From: Mesaphorura yosii
Taxonomy: Eukaryota > Arthropoda > Collembola > Poduromorpha > Tullbergiidae
Length of the DNA stretch: 64,000 bases
Assembly (NCBI GenBank): GCA_009869945.1
Contig: WIXG01000227.1
Location: forward strand, 1-64,000
Reading direction: 5' to 3'
The notes under the pieces were generated by a model. The model made no database searches. It worked only from the letters and a program-made list of their open reading frames with translations, and was not told where the DNA came from. This document shows, piece by piece, positions 11,425 to 22,169 of this stretch (its first letter is position 1; every line of letters begins with the position of its first letter). Both the position numbers and the translations under genes were made by a program.

Positions 11425-13808
11425 CTAAAATGTTATTGTGCCCCCATTGTCCGCGCTAGAACGACTAGAACCCACTCTGTAGTGGGTTAGTTCGATAATT
11501 AGCATTGCAATGCATAGGACAAACCCAACACCCAGCGAATAGAATGAGAGTGACACTTCTTGGAAGTAGATTCCACCCAGAGTTGATTGGCTCTTGGCTT
11601 GATTATCGGACGATACGAAGCAAGATGGTTTTCCGTCCTCAATCGTTCTCGCTAACTTAGCCAAGTGATATGACTTCAAGCCAACCTGGGCCATGTGCAG
11701 CCGTCTGTAAGAAAAAGAACACCTCATAATGAAAGAGATCGGGTGAGCAGTGCAGTGGTCGCAGTGTACGCAAGATTGAAGTGGTCACGGAATTCTGACT
11801 TGGGATCCACAAATGAAGTGCCCCAACGTTTTTCATCGGGGACGACCATCAGTTTCATGTTGTTGCAAATGTCCAGTTGAAGAAGTGCTGCTTGATATGA
11901 AAGGAACCAACTTTGATGACTCACGAACGCAAACTTTTTAGATCGGACAACTTCCGCAGCACCTTCAGTTTCGTTTGGGAACGGTTTGTATATGTTTTCG
12001 ATTGGATATACTGGAGAGTTCGGCTTTATTTGTTTAAGCTGGCACAAAGAGATCAAAACTCATCATGACTTGGCTGAGATTAGATTTAGCAGTGCGATAT
12101 GAGATAGTATAGGTGATAACCTTGAACCCATTGTCCAAAATCGAGTCGGACCATACCCCAAACTTGTACCCACGTTTGATCAGAGCGTTGATGTCTTTGA
12201 TTCCTTCGTTGAATGAAAGCTTTGCAAGAAGCAGAGCTGAAATACTTGCATAGAACAGTATGCAGAAGATAAGGAGTGTCAGAAGAAAGAGTCGTCCTGA
12301 ATGATGGTGTCTGTATCTGGGTTCGGTTGGTCCTTGTTGCGAGAACAGGGACGTTGCCCATGATAGGATTTCTAGTGGGCTGAAGGGGCTGAAGAACATG
12401 CCCGCGGAGATCAACACGACAAGCAATAATGCAGCCAGACAAAATACGACATTCCATGGACATACTTCTATGAACAGATCACTAGCCGCTGCTTGAGTCG
12501 TGGGATGGTAGTACACATAGATTTCCCTGCAAAGAAACAGAAACAAGTGTAAAGCTGGCTTGTCTGCTTGTCCCCATCCCCCACCCGCATAAGTTCGAGG
12601 TTCGAGTGAAGATCTTACTTGTAGAGACGTGTTATGTACAGGAACCCGAAGTCCGTCGTGGGCCAGATGCCGGTATTGCTCAGGGCCAAGTCCGCCACTT
12701 TTTCCCGAACCATGAGCGCCATACCACCATACACCAATCCGCCTGGTACACCAATCGCGTACACCCAACTGGTCACATTGTGGAATTGAATTCTTGGACA
12801 AATTAGAACACCAGAGTTTCCAAATTAAAGCGTATTGCGTTCAGATAGCATGGTTCAAGCACTCTTACGTAAAGTTTAAGTAATCCTGCATGTATCCAAG
12901 CATCTGGTAAGAGATTAGGTCGGCACCCCATGGACCTCCTTGGATTGTCTCAGATCCAGTCTTGGTCACGATCTCTGGTTTCATCTGTATAAGACAAGAC
13001 ATCATCAGACACAACTGTCAACTTGTGCATAACTCAGTGCAGCACTCACGACATGAACCACATCAAGGCGTTGTCCGTGAAAATTGCGTCTTTCTCTAAT
13101 CGTAGACGAATCTTTTCTCCACAAGGTCAATGGGTCTACCTTGTTGATCGTGAGAGTTTGATTTTTCATACCGTACACTTCGTACATGGTCACATTTTCA
13201 TGCTGGTCATCATTTTCCTCAACGTAGTACATATTTGATGACACTTTGGGTTGACTGTCTTCTGGTAGGTACAATAATGATCCGAGGATCAGCACGTTTC
13301 GTGGTGACATGAGCATAGCCATGTTCTGCAAATCCAAGGACAAATAAGCAATTGTACTCAGAAAAATTGCCACTGGACGTGAACCTACGGCTAGCAGGAG
13401 TGATGTATGATTTGCAAATACGAACACAGTCAATGGTGCTGTCTCGTTCGGACTTCGGAGGTCCAGTACGAGATCTTCAATGCCGGCGTCGGCCACTTCG
13501 GAGTATTCAGTACTGGAATTGCTATTATCTGACCATTGTACGACTGCAATGGGTTGGTGCCCAAGTCGAGAACCCAAAATCATGTGCACGACTTGTGCGT
13601 GTTGCACGGTATCCACCATATATACGATTTCGTGATCATTGGCCAAGATGTTGCTGCCATGTACGATATTGCTGATATGACATGGATCCATTGGCTCGTT
13701 TTCTGTGCCGGCTGCGTGTCGAGGGAGGCCTGAACCTGAAAACACCAACAAAAGACCGTACAGGGAACAAAGCCTGGGATTGAGGTAGAATTTCTGGAGC
13801 GTGTGCAT
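11425..13808 (-). CDS. Divergent ionotropic receptor (IR family)
   Basis: Six minus-strand exons (13808-13050, 12984-12869, 12792-12619, 12526-12121, 12038-11770, 11704-11425) join in phase to 667 residues. A signal peptide begins at the ATG at 13808 (SLYGLLLVFSGSG). A diverged extracellular domain has several N-glycosylation sites. The two-lobed ligand domain is split by the channel: first helix VVFCLAALLLVVLISAGMFF, pore region LEILSWATSLFSQQG, next helix LFLLTLLIFCILFYASISAL. The last helix near the C-terminus is GVGFVLCIAMLIIELTHYR. The canonical glutamate-binding residues are not evident, typical of IRs rather than true glutamate receptors. IRs act as chemosensory cation channels, usually with a co-receptor. 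The ligand is unknown. Confidence 0.85.
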
Positions 13809-14017
13809 GTTGCCGTTTTTGCCAAGCAAAACCAAGCCTTTACCAAGAAAATGAATTGTGACCTGGCACTAAGACAGTGTAACTATAAATGGCGAGCCTT
13901 CATCATTTATCTCTCAATTATAGAATTGGCGAATGTCCTCATTAATTCTTGAGAGGAGATTGCACGATATTGTTATGATACGACCGGGTTCCGGATTCCG
14001 GCACGTGCTTTGTTTTC

Positions 14018-14443
14018 TCAAGTGGATTCACTTCGCTGGAAATTCGCATAATAAGCGGGAAAAACTGACACGTAATTCTTGCTATGTATCATTGCAATTT
14101 TTACACATATCATTATCAACAGTAAGCGCATAATTTGTGTAGCTGAGCTAATAGTACTCCAAACTTGGAATGCAATGTAAAGCCAAGTCCATTTATAATG
14201 TGATGTCTGTGTCTCCATTGTGTCCAGCCTCATTCGTCGGGAAGCCGCAACCTGTCGTATTTGGTTCTTAATTGAGTGTTCTTCGTCTACATACTTAAAT
14301 ATCTCGTTTCTTTCCTCTTGTATTTCCTTCCCAGGAACACTTCCAATTACAAAGTGGAACTTGCAACTGAAACCAGACATACAGTAATTGGAAATCTTTG
14401 AATTTGATTTCTATTCTAACCTGATCGACCCGATGTCCTCCAT
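14018..14443 (-). CDS. Possible small membrane protein, weakly p24/TMED-like tail
   Basis: A possible model is exon 14443-14421 (ATG start) joined in phase to 14366-14018, giving 123 residues. It has a charged heptad-like region (EERNEIFKYVDEEHSIKNQI), then RRMRLDTMETQTSHYKWTW and a hydrophobic helix (LYIAFQVWSTISSATQIM). The order (charged coiled stretch, then helix, then short tail) recalls the C-terminal end of p24/TMED cargo receptors. However, the expected GOLD domain upstream is missing, because the start lies only about 25 bases from the divergently transcribed gene at 14469. It may be the relic of a longer gene, a short gene, or chance. An alternative end is a donor GTAAAA just after the helix. 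Confidence 0.3.
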
Positions 14444-14468
14444 TCAATAGCTGAAGTTGCTGCTGAAA

Positions 14469-15674
14469 ATGTCGTGCACCATCAACTTGCGTCATGACCA
14501 ACACTTTGGGTTGGTTCCGAAGTCACAAGAAGAAGGAATAACAATCTACGCTCCTGAGTGGGTACATGAAGGACTTCGTATTTTGGCAATCAAATTGCAT
14601 GGTGTGACCTTCAACATCTGCGATGGATTAAAGATAATGGATGCATTCACGCTGACCGACTCCAACATGCCTTTAACCTTGGTGCAACTGCAAAAGATTG
14701 CTCGAAATGAAGAGCGGAACACATCTGGTGTGATCAATAAATCTAATTACAAACCTGGCATTGCTGATGATCGAGTAATTTATGCCTTGAAAGATTTGGT
14801 CAGACAATGCATTATCGTTGGACTGGATGAAACAACACACTTTGGAGGTTATGGATCCGAAAGAATTAAGCAAGAAGTTATGGTGTACATTGTTGACTTG
14901 ATTGGACTCCAATTCCAGCAGCCATGGAACACTGGAAGACTCGTCCTTTCCTCGAAGTCTGGCGGATACGAAGGGTGCTTGGATCAACTGATTTACGAAA
15001 ATGTGGTTGGCGAACCAAGAAAGTCTTTCATACAAGTTGAAGAGCTTAAGCAGGCTTCACCGGAAGAATTTTCCCGAAGATATGTGAGCGTTGACCACGA
15101 AACGTACTTCGATGTGGTTGCGTACAAGAAATTCATCGCCACCGATGTCATGCTGTGCATCCTCGGACTGAATGACACTGTGAACAAGCGCGCTCAGGCG
15201 ACTGATACCAAAAAATTCAATGTGCATTTCAAATTCCTAAAATACGGATCAGGTTATTTTGCCTGGAGATTCAGCCATGTGATTCGACAGCACATTTTGG
15301 ATGGAGTAATCGATGGACTGGAGCGACTTCTGGGATGCTACAAAGAATTGTCAACATTGCCACTGAGAATCACCAGTTTCGAGTTCCCATTCTTTCAGTG
15401 TTTGCCGCATGAAAAGAACAGATTGGACATCTTGAGCAAAAAGCATTCTTTTCAGTACACGTTCGGCCAGATGGACGCCCTGAAAATGACAGCGTCTCCA
15501 AAGAACTATATCCTCGCAACGACCAATTGTGCTGATCCACACGCGGCCACCGGGAATGAAATGGGATTCTCTAGCGTGGACAGTGCCATTGCTGAAAACT
15601 TGAAATCACGTGGACACATTTTTAATCCTTTGTTAAATTCAAAGATACAAAGTCAGTTTGTTAAATTGCTGTGA
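14469..15674 (+). CDS. Intronless 401-residue protein of unknown function
   Basis: One uninterrupted frame from the ATG at 14469 (MSCTINLRHDQ) to TGA at 15674; an AATAAA follows at about 15708, so it looks like a host transcription unit. There is no signal peptide or membrane helix. Visible features: an acidic region around YALKDLVRQCIIVGLDETTH, a basic/aromatic middle, and a C-terminal block ending NCADPHAATGNEMG ... SVDSAIAEN ... NPLLN. From memory, a bacterial family of unknown function (DUF4804-like, found in Legionella) also ends with a D-P-x4-G-N block followed by an S-[VL]-D motif and NP. This is a recollection, not a search result. Single-exon structure contrasts with the multi-exon genes around it. 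Options: horizontally acquired gene, retrocopy, or lineage-specific gene. Function cannot be assigned. Confidence 0.7.
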   Translation: MSCTINLRHDQHFGLVPKSQEEGITIYAPEWVHEGLRILAIKLHGVTFNICDGLKIMDAFTLTDSNMPLTLVQLQKIARNEERNTSGVINKSNYKPGIADDRVIYALKDLVRQCIIVGLDETTHFGGYGSERIKQEVMVYIVDLIGLQFQQPWNTGRLVLSSKSGGYEGCLDQLIYENVVGEPRKSFIQVEELKQASPEEFSRRYVSVDHETYFDVVAYKKFIATDVMLCILGLNDTVNKRAQATDTKKFNVHFKFLKYGSGYFAWRFSHVIRQHILDGVIDGLERLLGCYKELSTLPLRITSFEFPFFQCLPHEKNRLDILSKKHSFQYTFGQMDALKMTASPKNYILATTNCADPHAATGNEMGFSSVDSAIAENLKSRGHIFNPLLNSKIQSQFVKLL

Positions 15675-15804
15675 TATGATCAGATTTCTGAATATACGCT
15701 GAGACCAAATAAAAACTACACGGAAGTGTTTTGCAGAGGGAAACTGATGCTGATTTGTTTTTAATTGACAGAAAGTGACTTAAGTTCATAATCTAATCAC
15801 ATGT

Positions 15805-16616
15805 GTGATAAATACTTTCGATGGGTCTGCTGGACTGCGTATTGGACGTCCTAGCTCTTTCCTGTGTCGCTCTTTATCCCTCTCAGGTCCACTCAATTTG
15901 GGCTACTTTTTTTCGCCTGCGCGGGGAGCCAGCCAGTTGATGGTCAGATTCCTGTATGCGTTGGTCACAACAGTAGTGATAGCGGGCAATAACTTCAAAT
16001 TTGAACGCTGTGCCTGGTGCTGTTGAAGATCGTGTCGTTTCTTAACATATTGGACACTAGTAAAGGATGAAATCGATGAAATGGCTAATCTTAATGGTTC
16101 GACAAAATGTATTCTATAATTTACAGTCTTGCGATTTTCTGCAGAGCTCAAGTAAAACGACACCAGGAAACAGACGTGGTCTCCTCGTACAGATCGCTGC
16201 ACACATTTGTCGCCGTGTTTGAAGACTGCTGCAAGGCCGCCTTTTGCCATTATGGATGCCGGCGATGACCTTCTTTATCATTACCTGTTCGTCCTCGATC
16301 ATTCTGTTTCACAGCAGACTAGACAAAGAATAAATCGGAATCCTAATTGAAATGACGGTCCTCTGGGCTACCTTCGCTCTTCTGTTGTTCACTCTTCTCT
16401 GCGCCTGACAAATGCACGCGGATTGCGCATGAATTGAGGCTAAGATTGACTTCACGAAAATGCAAGCGAGACAAACTTGTATGGACGCAGCTAAGAAGCA
16501 CGCCACCTGTGACGATCAAATGTGGCTCGCTTTTCTCAGCAAATCGGAACACTGCATTAGCATTTATCATTCTTGTAACAGAAAATATTGCGTCTCTCGT
16601 CCTTTGTAATTATTAA
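15805..16616 (+). pseudogene. Decayed gustatory-receptor-family gene
   Basis: Pieces of a receptor resembling the gene at 17213 occur in order but in different frames. Around 15895-16015, LVRFLYALVTTVV-type text resembles the region before the intron. Near 16180-16270, SYRSLHTFVAVFEDCCKAAF matches SYRTIQVFAICFRDF of the intact gene. Helix-like text MTFFIITCSSSIILF and EMTVLWATFALLLFTLL follows in a second frame, after a stop. The tail 16405-16616 (KCGSLFSANRNTALAF ... ENIASLVLCNY) matches the last helix (KFGALFVASPDTLLVV ... ENIISIVLMYRQ) in a third frame. Two or more frame breaks and at least one stop mark it as broken. It is the tandem upstream neighbour of the intact copy. Confidence 0.55.
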
Positions 16617-17212
16617 ACCGAACAAGCAACTTCAAGACCGAAAGTTATGAAAGGAAGAATAAAGAAGGATGTGAAAGATTGTAAAAAACGCGTGAATTAT
16701 CCTACGATTCGCGCTATCGTTTGATGCTTCGTTTGGCTTGCACTTTTAACCATCTATTCTCTCGTATTCATGCTTGTGTGCTGGACAATGCTAATGCATC
16801 GTTAATGCAAAGACAGCAAGAGCCCAGAATCGACTTCCAACGTATTTCAAATTCAAAAACTACGAATTTGGTTTTATACCCCGTTAGCCGTGTTCCATGA
16901 ACAACCGCATGACCATAAACATTTCATATTCTCTTACACGATGTGAGACGAGATGTTTATCGCGTACACAGAAATGCACTTAGCAGGCTTTGAAGGTATA
17001 TGAAAAAGACTTTCCAATGGTAGATTTCTAATGCAAATAATTCAGTTGGCAAATTTCTTTCTGGAAGCTTCCTCTATGTAGCAATTTAAAAATAGCAACT
17101 TGCGTACCTTTTCTTTTTTCACTTCAATGAGATGTATTCTGTATCGGCATTTGAAGAGGTCAGCTAAGTAACAAGTGTGCGGGGCAGTTGAGCGTATTCT
17201 CAAGGTAGAAGA
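16617..17212. other. Gap upstream of intact receptor at 17213
   Basis: AT-rich, no coding frame or repeat seen; presumably holds the promoter of the receptor. Confidence 0.35.
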
Positions 17213-18541
17213 ATGCTACCGGAATCAACGAAGAGGATAATTTATCACACTCTGAAGATCGGCACAAGATTGAAAGCGATTCCCTTTCATTGGGATGACC
17301 ACAATTCGAGACTCTTGCCGCTGCCATCTCGCCTGGCCGCCTTCCCAATTTATTTCATCACAAGTGTACAGATCGTGTATACCATCACAATAATTCTTGG
17401 GTACACCACGGAATGTGATGGGCTTCAACAGAACAGCATTCAAACCAAGCTCACCGCCTTCTTTCTTTACAGTAGCGCCACTTTGGCCACATTCGGCAAA
17501 ATTGTAATGGTTTTGTACAGAGAAGAACTGCGCTGCCTTACGTACAAGATGTTTATGGCAAATAATGATCTTTCTAATCGGAATGAGCTAGAACGGCTCC
17601 CTGATGTCTCTTTCAATGACACCAAAACACGAGAATCAAAACCCGGCGCATTTCTGAAAGGTCAATTCAACAAATTGCAAGCCGGCCGGTCGTTTCTGGA
17701 TTTCATACTTCAATGCTCCGTTTTTGGGTTGTACACAATGCCTCTACTCGGTTGGATTCTTTTGTTGGTGCCCAAAACGCCTTTGAACCTCTACGCGTGT
17801 TGGAATGCTCACATAGGCTGGGAGCCAAGCGTTTACGACGTGCTTGGCAAACTGGCGTACGCAAGCTTTACAGCAATTTTCGTTTTCGAAAACGGGTTCA
17901 GAATTGCTGTGGTGGTGTTCTTACTCCTGGCGTCGCTCAGCCTTATGAAGGAGTGGTCTAATCTCACATGGTTAGTAGTGAATCATCACTGCAATATTTA
18001 CTGGTTACTTCACTATTCTGGCTAAATTACCATTTGTTTCAGGATGAAGTACGAATGCGGCAATGCGCAGGCCCACCAAGCAATACGGTCGTACAGAACA
18101 ATTCAAGTCTTCGCTATCTGCTTCAGAGATTTCTATTCTCCGCTCATTCTGCCCCTGCTTCTACTTGGTATGGAATTCCTCATGATCATGTCTGCATCGG
18201 CCCTCATCCTCTTTCATACCACCCTGGATTTCTCCTTAATCTTGATTTTAAGCGAACTTGTACTTCTTTGGAGTGTAATCATGATTTTCAAATTTCGTAT
18301 TCTGCAAGCAATCAGCTCGAATTCAAAACGCCTGATTTCGGGGTTGAGGGAAAGAGTCAAGCAATCATCAATGGTCAGGCCGAGTCTGACCGGGCAGTTG
18401 GCTCGGGCGATAAGGAGCCTGCAACCGATACGAACAAAATTCGGGGCGCTCTTCGTGGCGTCTCCCGATACATTACTTGTTGTTTTCGATGCCATTATTC
18501 TGGAGAACATCATATCAATTGTCTTAATGTATCGGCAGTAA
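17213..18541 (+). CDS. Gustatory-receptor-family chemoreceptor, intact
   Basis: Exons 17213-17970 and 18043-18541, phase-2 intron of 72 bases, give 418 residues, full length for the family. The N-terminus has KIGTRLKAIPFHWDDHN before helix 1. Long hydrophobic segments follow, then a cytosolic loop with RERVKQSSMVRPSLTGQ, then KFGALFVASPDTLLVV and the last helix IILENIISIVLMYRQ. The single late intron position is similar to that of the receptor at 89. The protein should be a ligand-gated channel of taste or other chemosensory neurons; ligand unknown. A decayed relative lies just upstream (15805-16616), suggesting local tandem duplication and loss. Confidence 0.75.
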
Positions 18542-18904
18542 GAATTATAGTGATACGATCCGGTCGCCTTCGCACTCTGATAAGAGCTTGAATTTTCTTT
18601 GAATTCTAGAGTTTATTCTGGCCCTAATGCACTTGTTTTTGTTTTCCTGGTTGTATAAATTCAGTTTATGAGTTCATTCCCACCTTATTCCACAGAATTC
18701 AACTTAATTCCGGGTTCAATTCGCCAGTATTTATGTGGATATAAAAAGACGGACCAGCGCCCAGGTTTTTAATTTGACTCGTAAAATAACCTAAAATCTA
18801 GGATCGATAGAAGTAACTCATACGTATTACCCACTTTGCATAGTAAACATAGATGTGGTATCAAATTTAATTCTACTGGTACTGGTTCCATTAACCTTTG
18901 TACT

Positions 18905-20096
18905 ATACAACTGCCAAGGTATTTTGCCCCGGTTGCGTTTGCTTAATTACAATACTTTTCAATCTATACCAGCATGTTTCAGTGAAGAGGGCGTCGGCTG
19001 CTGTGGGGAAACAGCGACTGCCGTTCCAGTTGTGAAGAGGCAAACGATGTGGAGTTGTCACTGGACGAAGCAGTTGAGAAACATGAAGGCAAAGCAGTCC
19101 GGCAGACACCTGAAGCCAAGCGCCAGGCTCGCCTTACTCCAAAGCCGCCATGCTGGCTAGATCAAAAATCACAAAAAGATTGAAATTGCCGTAGTTAGGA
19201 GTAGCAAGTTATGATTTCATGACTTCATACAAAAATCAATTCAGCCGTTCTTTCCATGTCCCTTCGCGCTCATTATGTTTTCAAAATTTATGTAAGCAGG
19301 CATACTAATGTGAATATTAAAATTCGATTCTGGTTTCAGATATCAGTACGAAAATATCGTCCAGGAAACAAAGACACGAAGAGCAAGATAACCGACTTCT
19401 ATCCGGTATACCGACGCAGCAATCGTAAAGTCGAAAAGGAATGAGGAAGGCCGTCAGAAACTAGTGCACGCGGTAGGAGCTGGACAACAAGACGGTCTCG
19501 AGGTCAGTGACGAAATAGGTGGGGTGCAATTTGCTATGCACACTGCCATTGCCATTCACCGTTACCGCCGCTATTCATTAGCATATCTACACGTCCCACG
19601 TGCTAATATTAATTTAGGTAAAAGTATTTCCGTATAAAGGACCCGGCGTCATCACAAAACGTTCATTTGCAAGATTTGAGTTCGTGGTAGAGTACGCCGG
19701 AGAATTGGTACCCTCTGACATGGCGGAGAAACGTGAGGCAAGATACGTAAAGCAGGGCAAAGTGTCGGGCTACAATTTTACTTTACATACAGGGAACAAA
19801 AATACTGGTGAGTCACTCCTCAAAACCCGATGCAATACGAAAATGATCCTCAATTCATGCGTCAACTGTTCATAATTTGCATTTTTCAGTGTGGATGCAA
19901 CTGCCAAGACCAATAGCCTAGGTCGCCTAATAAACAACTTCAAGAATGGAAACCTCAAACCCAAAATAATTGAAATCAACAGTCTTCCAAGAATTATTCT
20001 CGTCGCTAATCGGTACATAAATGCAAATGTGGAGTTGACATTTGATTATGGAGAAAAAGGCCATCGCTTTTCATCCATGGCTGGCTAATTGAAGAT
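18905..20096 (+). pseudogene. KMT5A (PR-Set7/SETD8)-like histone methyltransferase, damaged copy
   Basis: The pieces match KMT5A in order: KITDFYPVYRRSNRK (19389-19433; the family has LTDFYPVRRSSRK), an acidic linker EEGRQKLVHAVGAGQQDG in a shifted frame, the SET core GPGVITKRSFARFEFVVEYA (19640-19700), VDATAKTNSLGRLINNFKNG and the end FDYGE, then FHPWLAN in a shifted frame. KMT5A monomethylates H4K20 on chromatin. Problems seen: frame breaks at about 19437, 19802 and 20056, each next to an A-run; and the catalytic/cofactor NHS motif (RLINHS) reads RLINNF. Introns are retained, so this is not a processed copy. The 5' part is unclear; frame SLDEAVEKHEGKAVRQTPEA near 19050 may be a coding exon. 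Either a duplicated pseudogene, or a diverged gene hidden by indel errors. Confidence 0.6.
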
Positions 20097-20615
20097 AAAT
20101 GAAAACTGATGTTTCCAACTATGAGAATGCATTTTGCTTTTAAACTCATGTTTTTCTTAATTTCAACTTTTCTTTAGTCATCTTAGTTTCTCTTCCTTTA
20201 TCTGCTTCTGTTTCTTAACATTGCTTTTACTTGTAAGTTTGATACAATCAGTAGCGTACGTGAAAGGTGTCCAAGTATTTGGTTGGTCACTAAAGGCAAT
20301 TCAACAAGGCCACAGTCAAAGTAAAGGCACTGTGTGTAGTTTCATATGTAAGAGCTTGAAGATTAACTTAAACGGTATGCTAACAAATGAAGACTGCTCG
20401 TTCTCTTCACTTCAAAGTGGATTCGGCGATTCCACTCCACGTGCGCTGCGGCGTTTTGTCCGTTCCGTTAACTTTGATATTGAATGTCCTTGTGTTTGAT
20501 GGGATTGAGCATTGATTCCATTATTAGTTAGTTTCAGTTTATAGAATTTACAGGCTTCTGTGTATACATTGCACGTGCTCCTCAGTAATTTAATAGCACT
20601 TTAAATTTTTAGAAA
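20097..20615. other. Gap before the MATH-BTB gene
   Basis: AT-rich; a short open frame at 20221 starts with a non-ATG codon and has no features. Nothing supported. Confidence 0.35.
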
Positions 20616-22169
20616 ATGAGTGACATTATGCCGAATGGAACTACATCCTCGCACATTTCCAAGGTATGTGATTCACAAGGTCGTAGGTCACCAAGTGTGG
20701 CAGAGAATTTCGCCAGTGCTGACACGGCTTAATATTATAATTAGATAAAATTGCTCCAAGAAGAATCCGTCTGGCGCATTGATGGATTCAGCTCAACCTT
20801 TCCAAATATTTTTCAACCGGAAGGACTGACGCTGTCGGAACGATTTAGGTTGATTGACTTCCGACATGTGAGCAGCAGCTTCAATCTGGATACACGGCTT
20901 CGGGATAACGCCCAGCCCATGTCGGCCGAAGTTGCCCTGTAAGTGGAAGTAAATTCGACATGGCGTGGACCCTCCGCTGCTTGATCTATCGACATCGAGC
21001 AGGTAAATTCGAGGCATTTTGACATGCGATTTTTGATAGGTGCTGCGATTTGGTCATGGCTAATGAATGGCAAGTGCGACCTCGCGAGGCAATCGAGCTT
21101 ACTACATTTTTGGACCTAAAAGGTGCACGTGCCAATTATTTCAGCGAGGGTGAAATTACACCAACCCTTTATTTGCTAAGTGCAGAAGGGCACACTTTGT
21201 ATAAACGACGTAACGTGCACGCATCTTATCAGAAGCTCCGTCCGTTCGTGTCATGAATGAATCCGTTTTTTTGCTTTCTAGGGTACAAGACACAATTTTG
21301 GCATACTCGAAATGGCAATGAGTTCTTTGATTTGGATTGCACTTTCCAGTTTGAGATGCCAGAATTCCAGGCGCTGTGGCAGAAATCACATTTGTACTTT
21401 CCTGACAACACTCTTCGGATCAAATTCGAGATAACATTCGCCAAGCCTGGCTTAAGAGGAATGCAGCTGAACATGCCCCCGAGCTCACTCAAGAGTCTAT
21501 CCCATGATTTGCTTAAAATGCTAGGGAATGGTGATCGTGTTGATTTTGAAATCAAATGCCAGGACAAAAGATTTCCTGTTCATGAGTTTGTGCTTTCAGG
21601 TAAGCGTGATCAAAACAGTCTTTCTTGTCAATTAATCATAAGCTCGGCCCGTGCACGTGCTTTTAGCTCGATCTCCCGTCTTCTCTCGAATGCTCTCAAC
21701 GCCGATGTTGGAGAAACATTCCAGAACACTCATCATTACTGATGTGGCCCCTGACGTGCTGGAATTGCTGATAAAGTATATTTACGGCTTGGATTTGGAC
21801 TTTGAAGAGCTTGGAATAGAGAAAACATGTGACGTGGCTAAAGTCGCCCACAAGTATGAAGTGAATTCTCTGGTGGAACTTTGCTTTAGCTTTCTTTCCG
21901 TGAATATTCATCTGGACACTGCGCCAATGATGGCAATGCTTGCATATCGACTCTCTCCTACAAAAGGAGTTCGGGACAAGATTTTCAACTTTTGTTCCCA
22001 GTAAGTGAATTTCCAGAATATTTGGATCCACTTGATGAGCGAGTCATAGTATTTCCTCTTATCGAATGTGGTTTCATATTTCAGAAATTTTCATGAGCTG
22101 AGACATGTTGATGGATTCGAGGAGGTTGTTAAACGATGTGCGGACGCGTGGTTCGACGAACGAGATTAG
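20616..22169 (+). CDS. MATH-BTB protein, SPOP-like Cullin-3 adaptor
   Basis: Six exons (20616-20663, 20745-20938, 21040-21209, 21282-21599, 21667-22000, 22085-22169) join in phase into 382 residues, close to SPOP (about 374). The first exon is only 16 codons, chosen because it supplies an ATG in phase. The MATH domain spans about residues 17-200, where substrates dock. The BTB domain follows at about 208-320 (VDFEIKCQDKRFPVHEFVLS, ARSPVFSRML, then IKYIYGLDLDF). The tail VNIHLDTAPMMAMLAYRLS is the BACK-like helical region. Family role: substrate-recognition subunit of a CUL3 ubiquitin ligase in nucleus or cytoplasm. The MATH domain is poorly conserved, so the substrate is unknown. Such genes are often expanded in arthropods. 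Confidence 0.85.
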
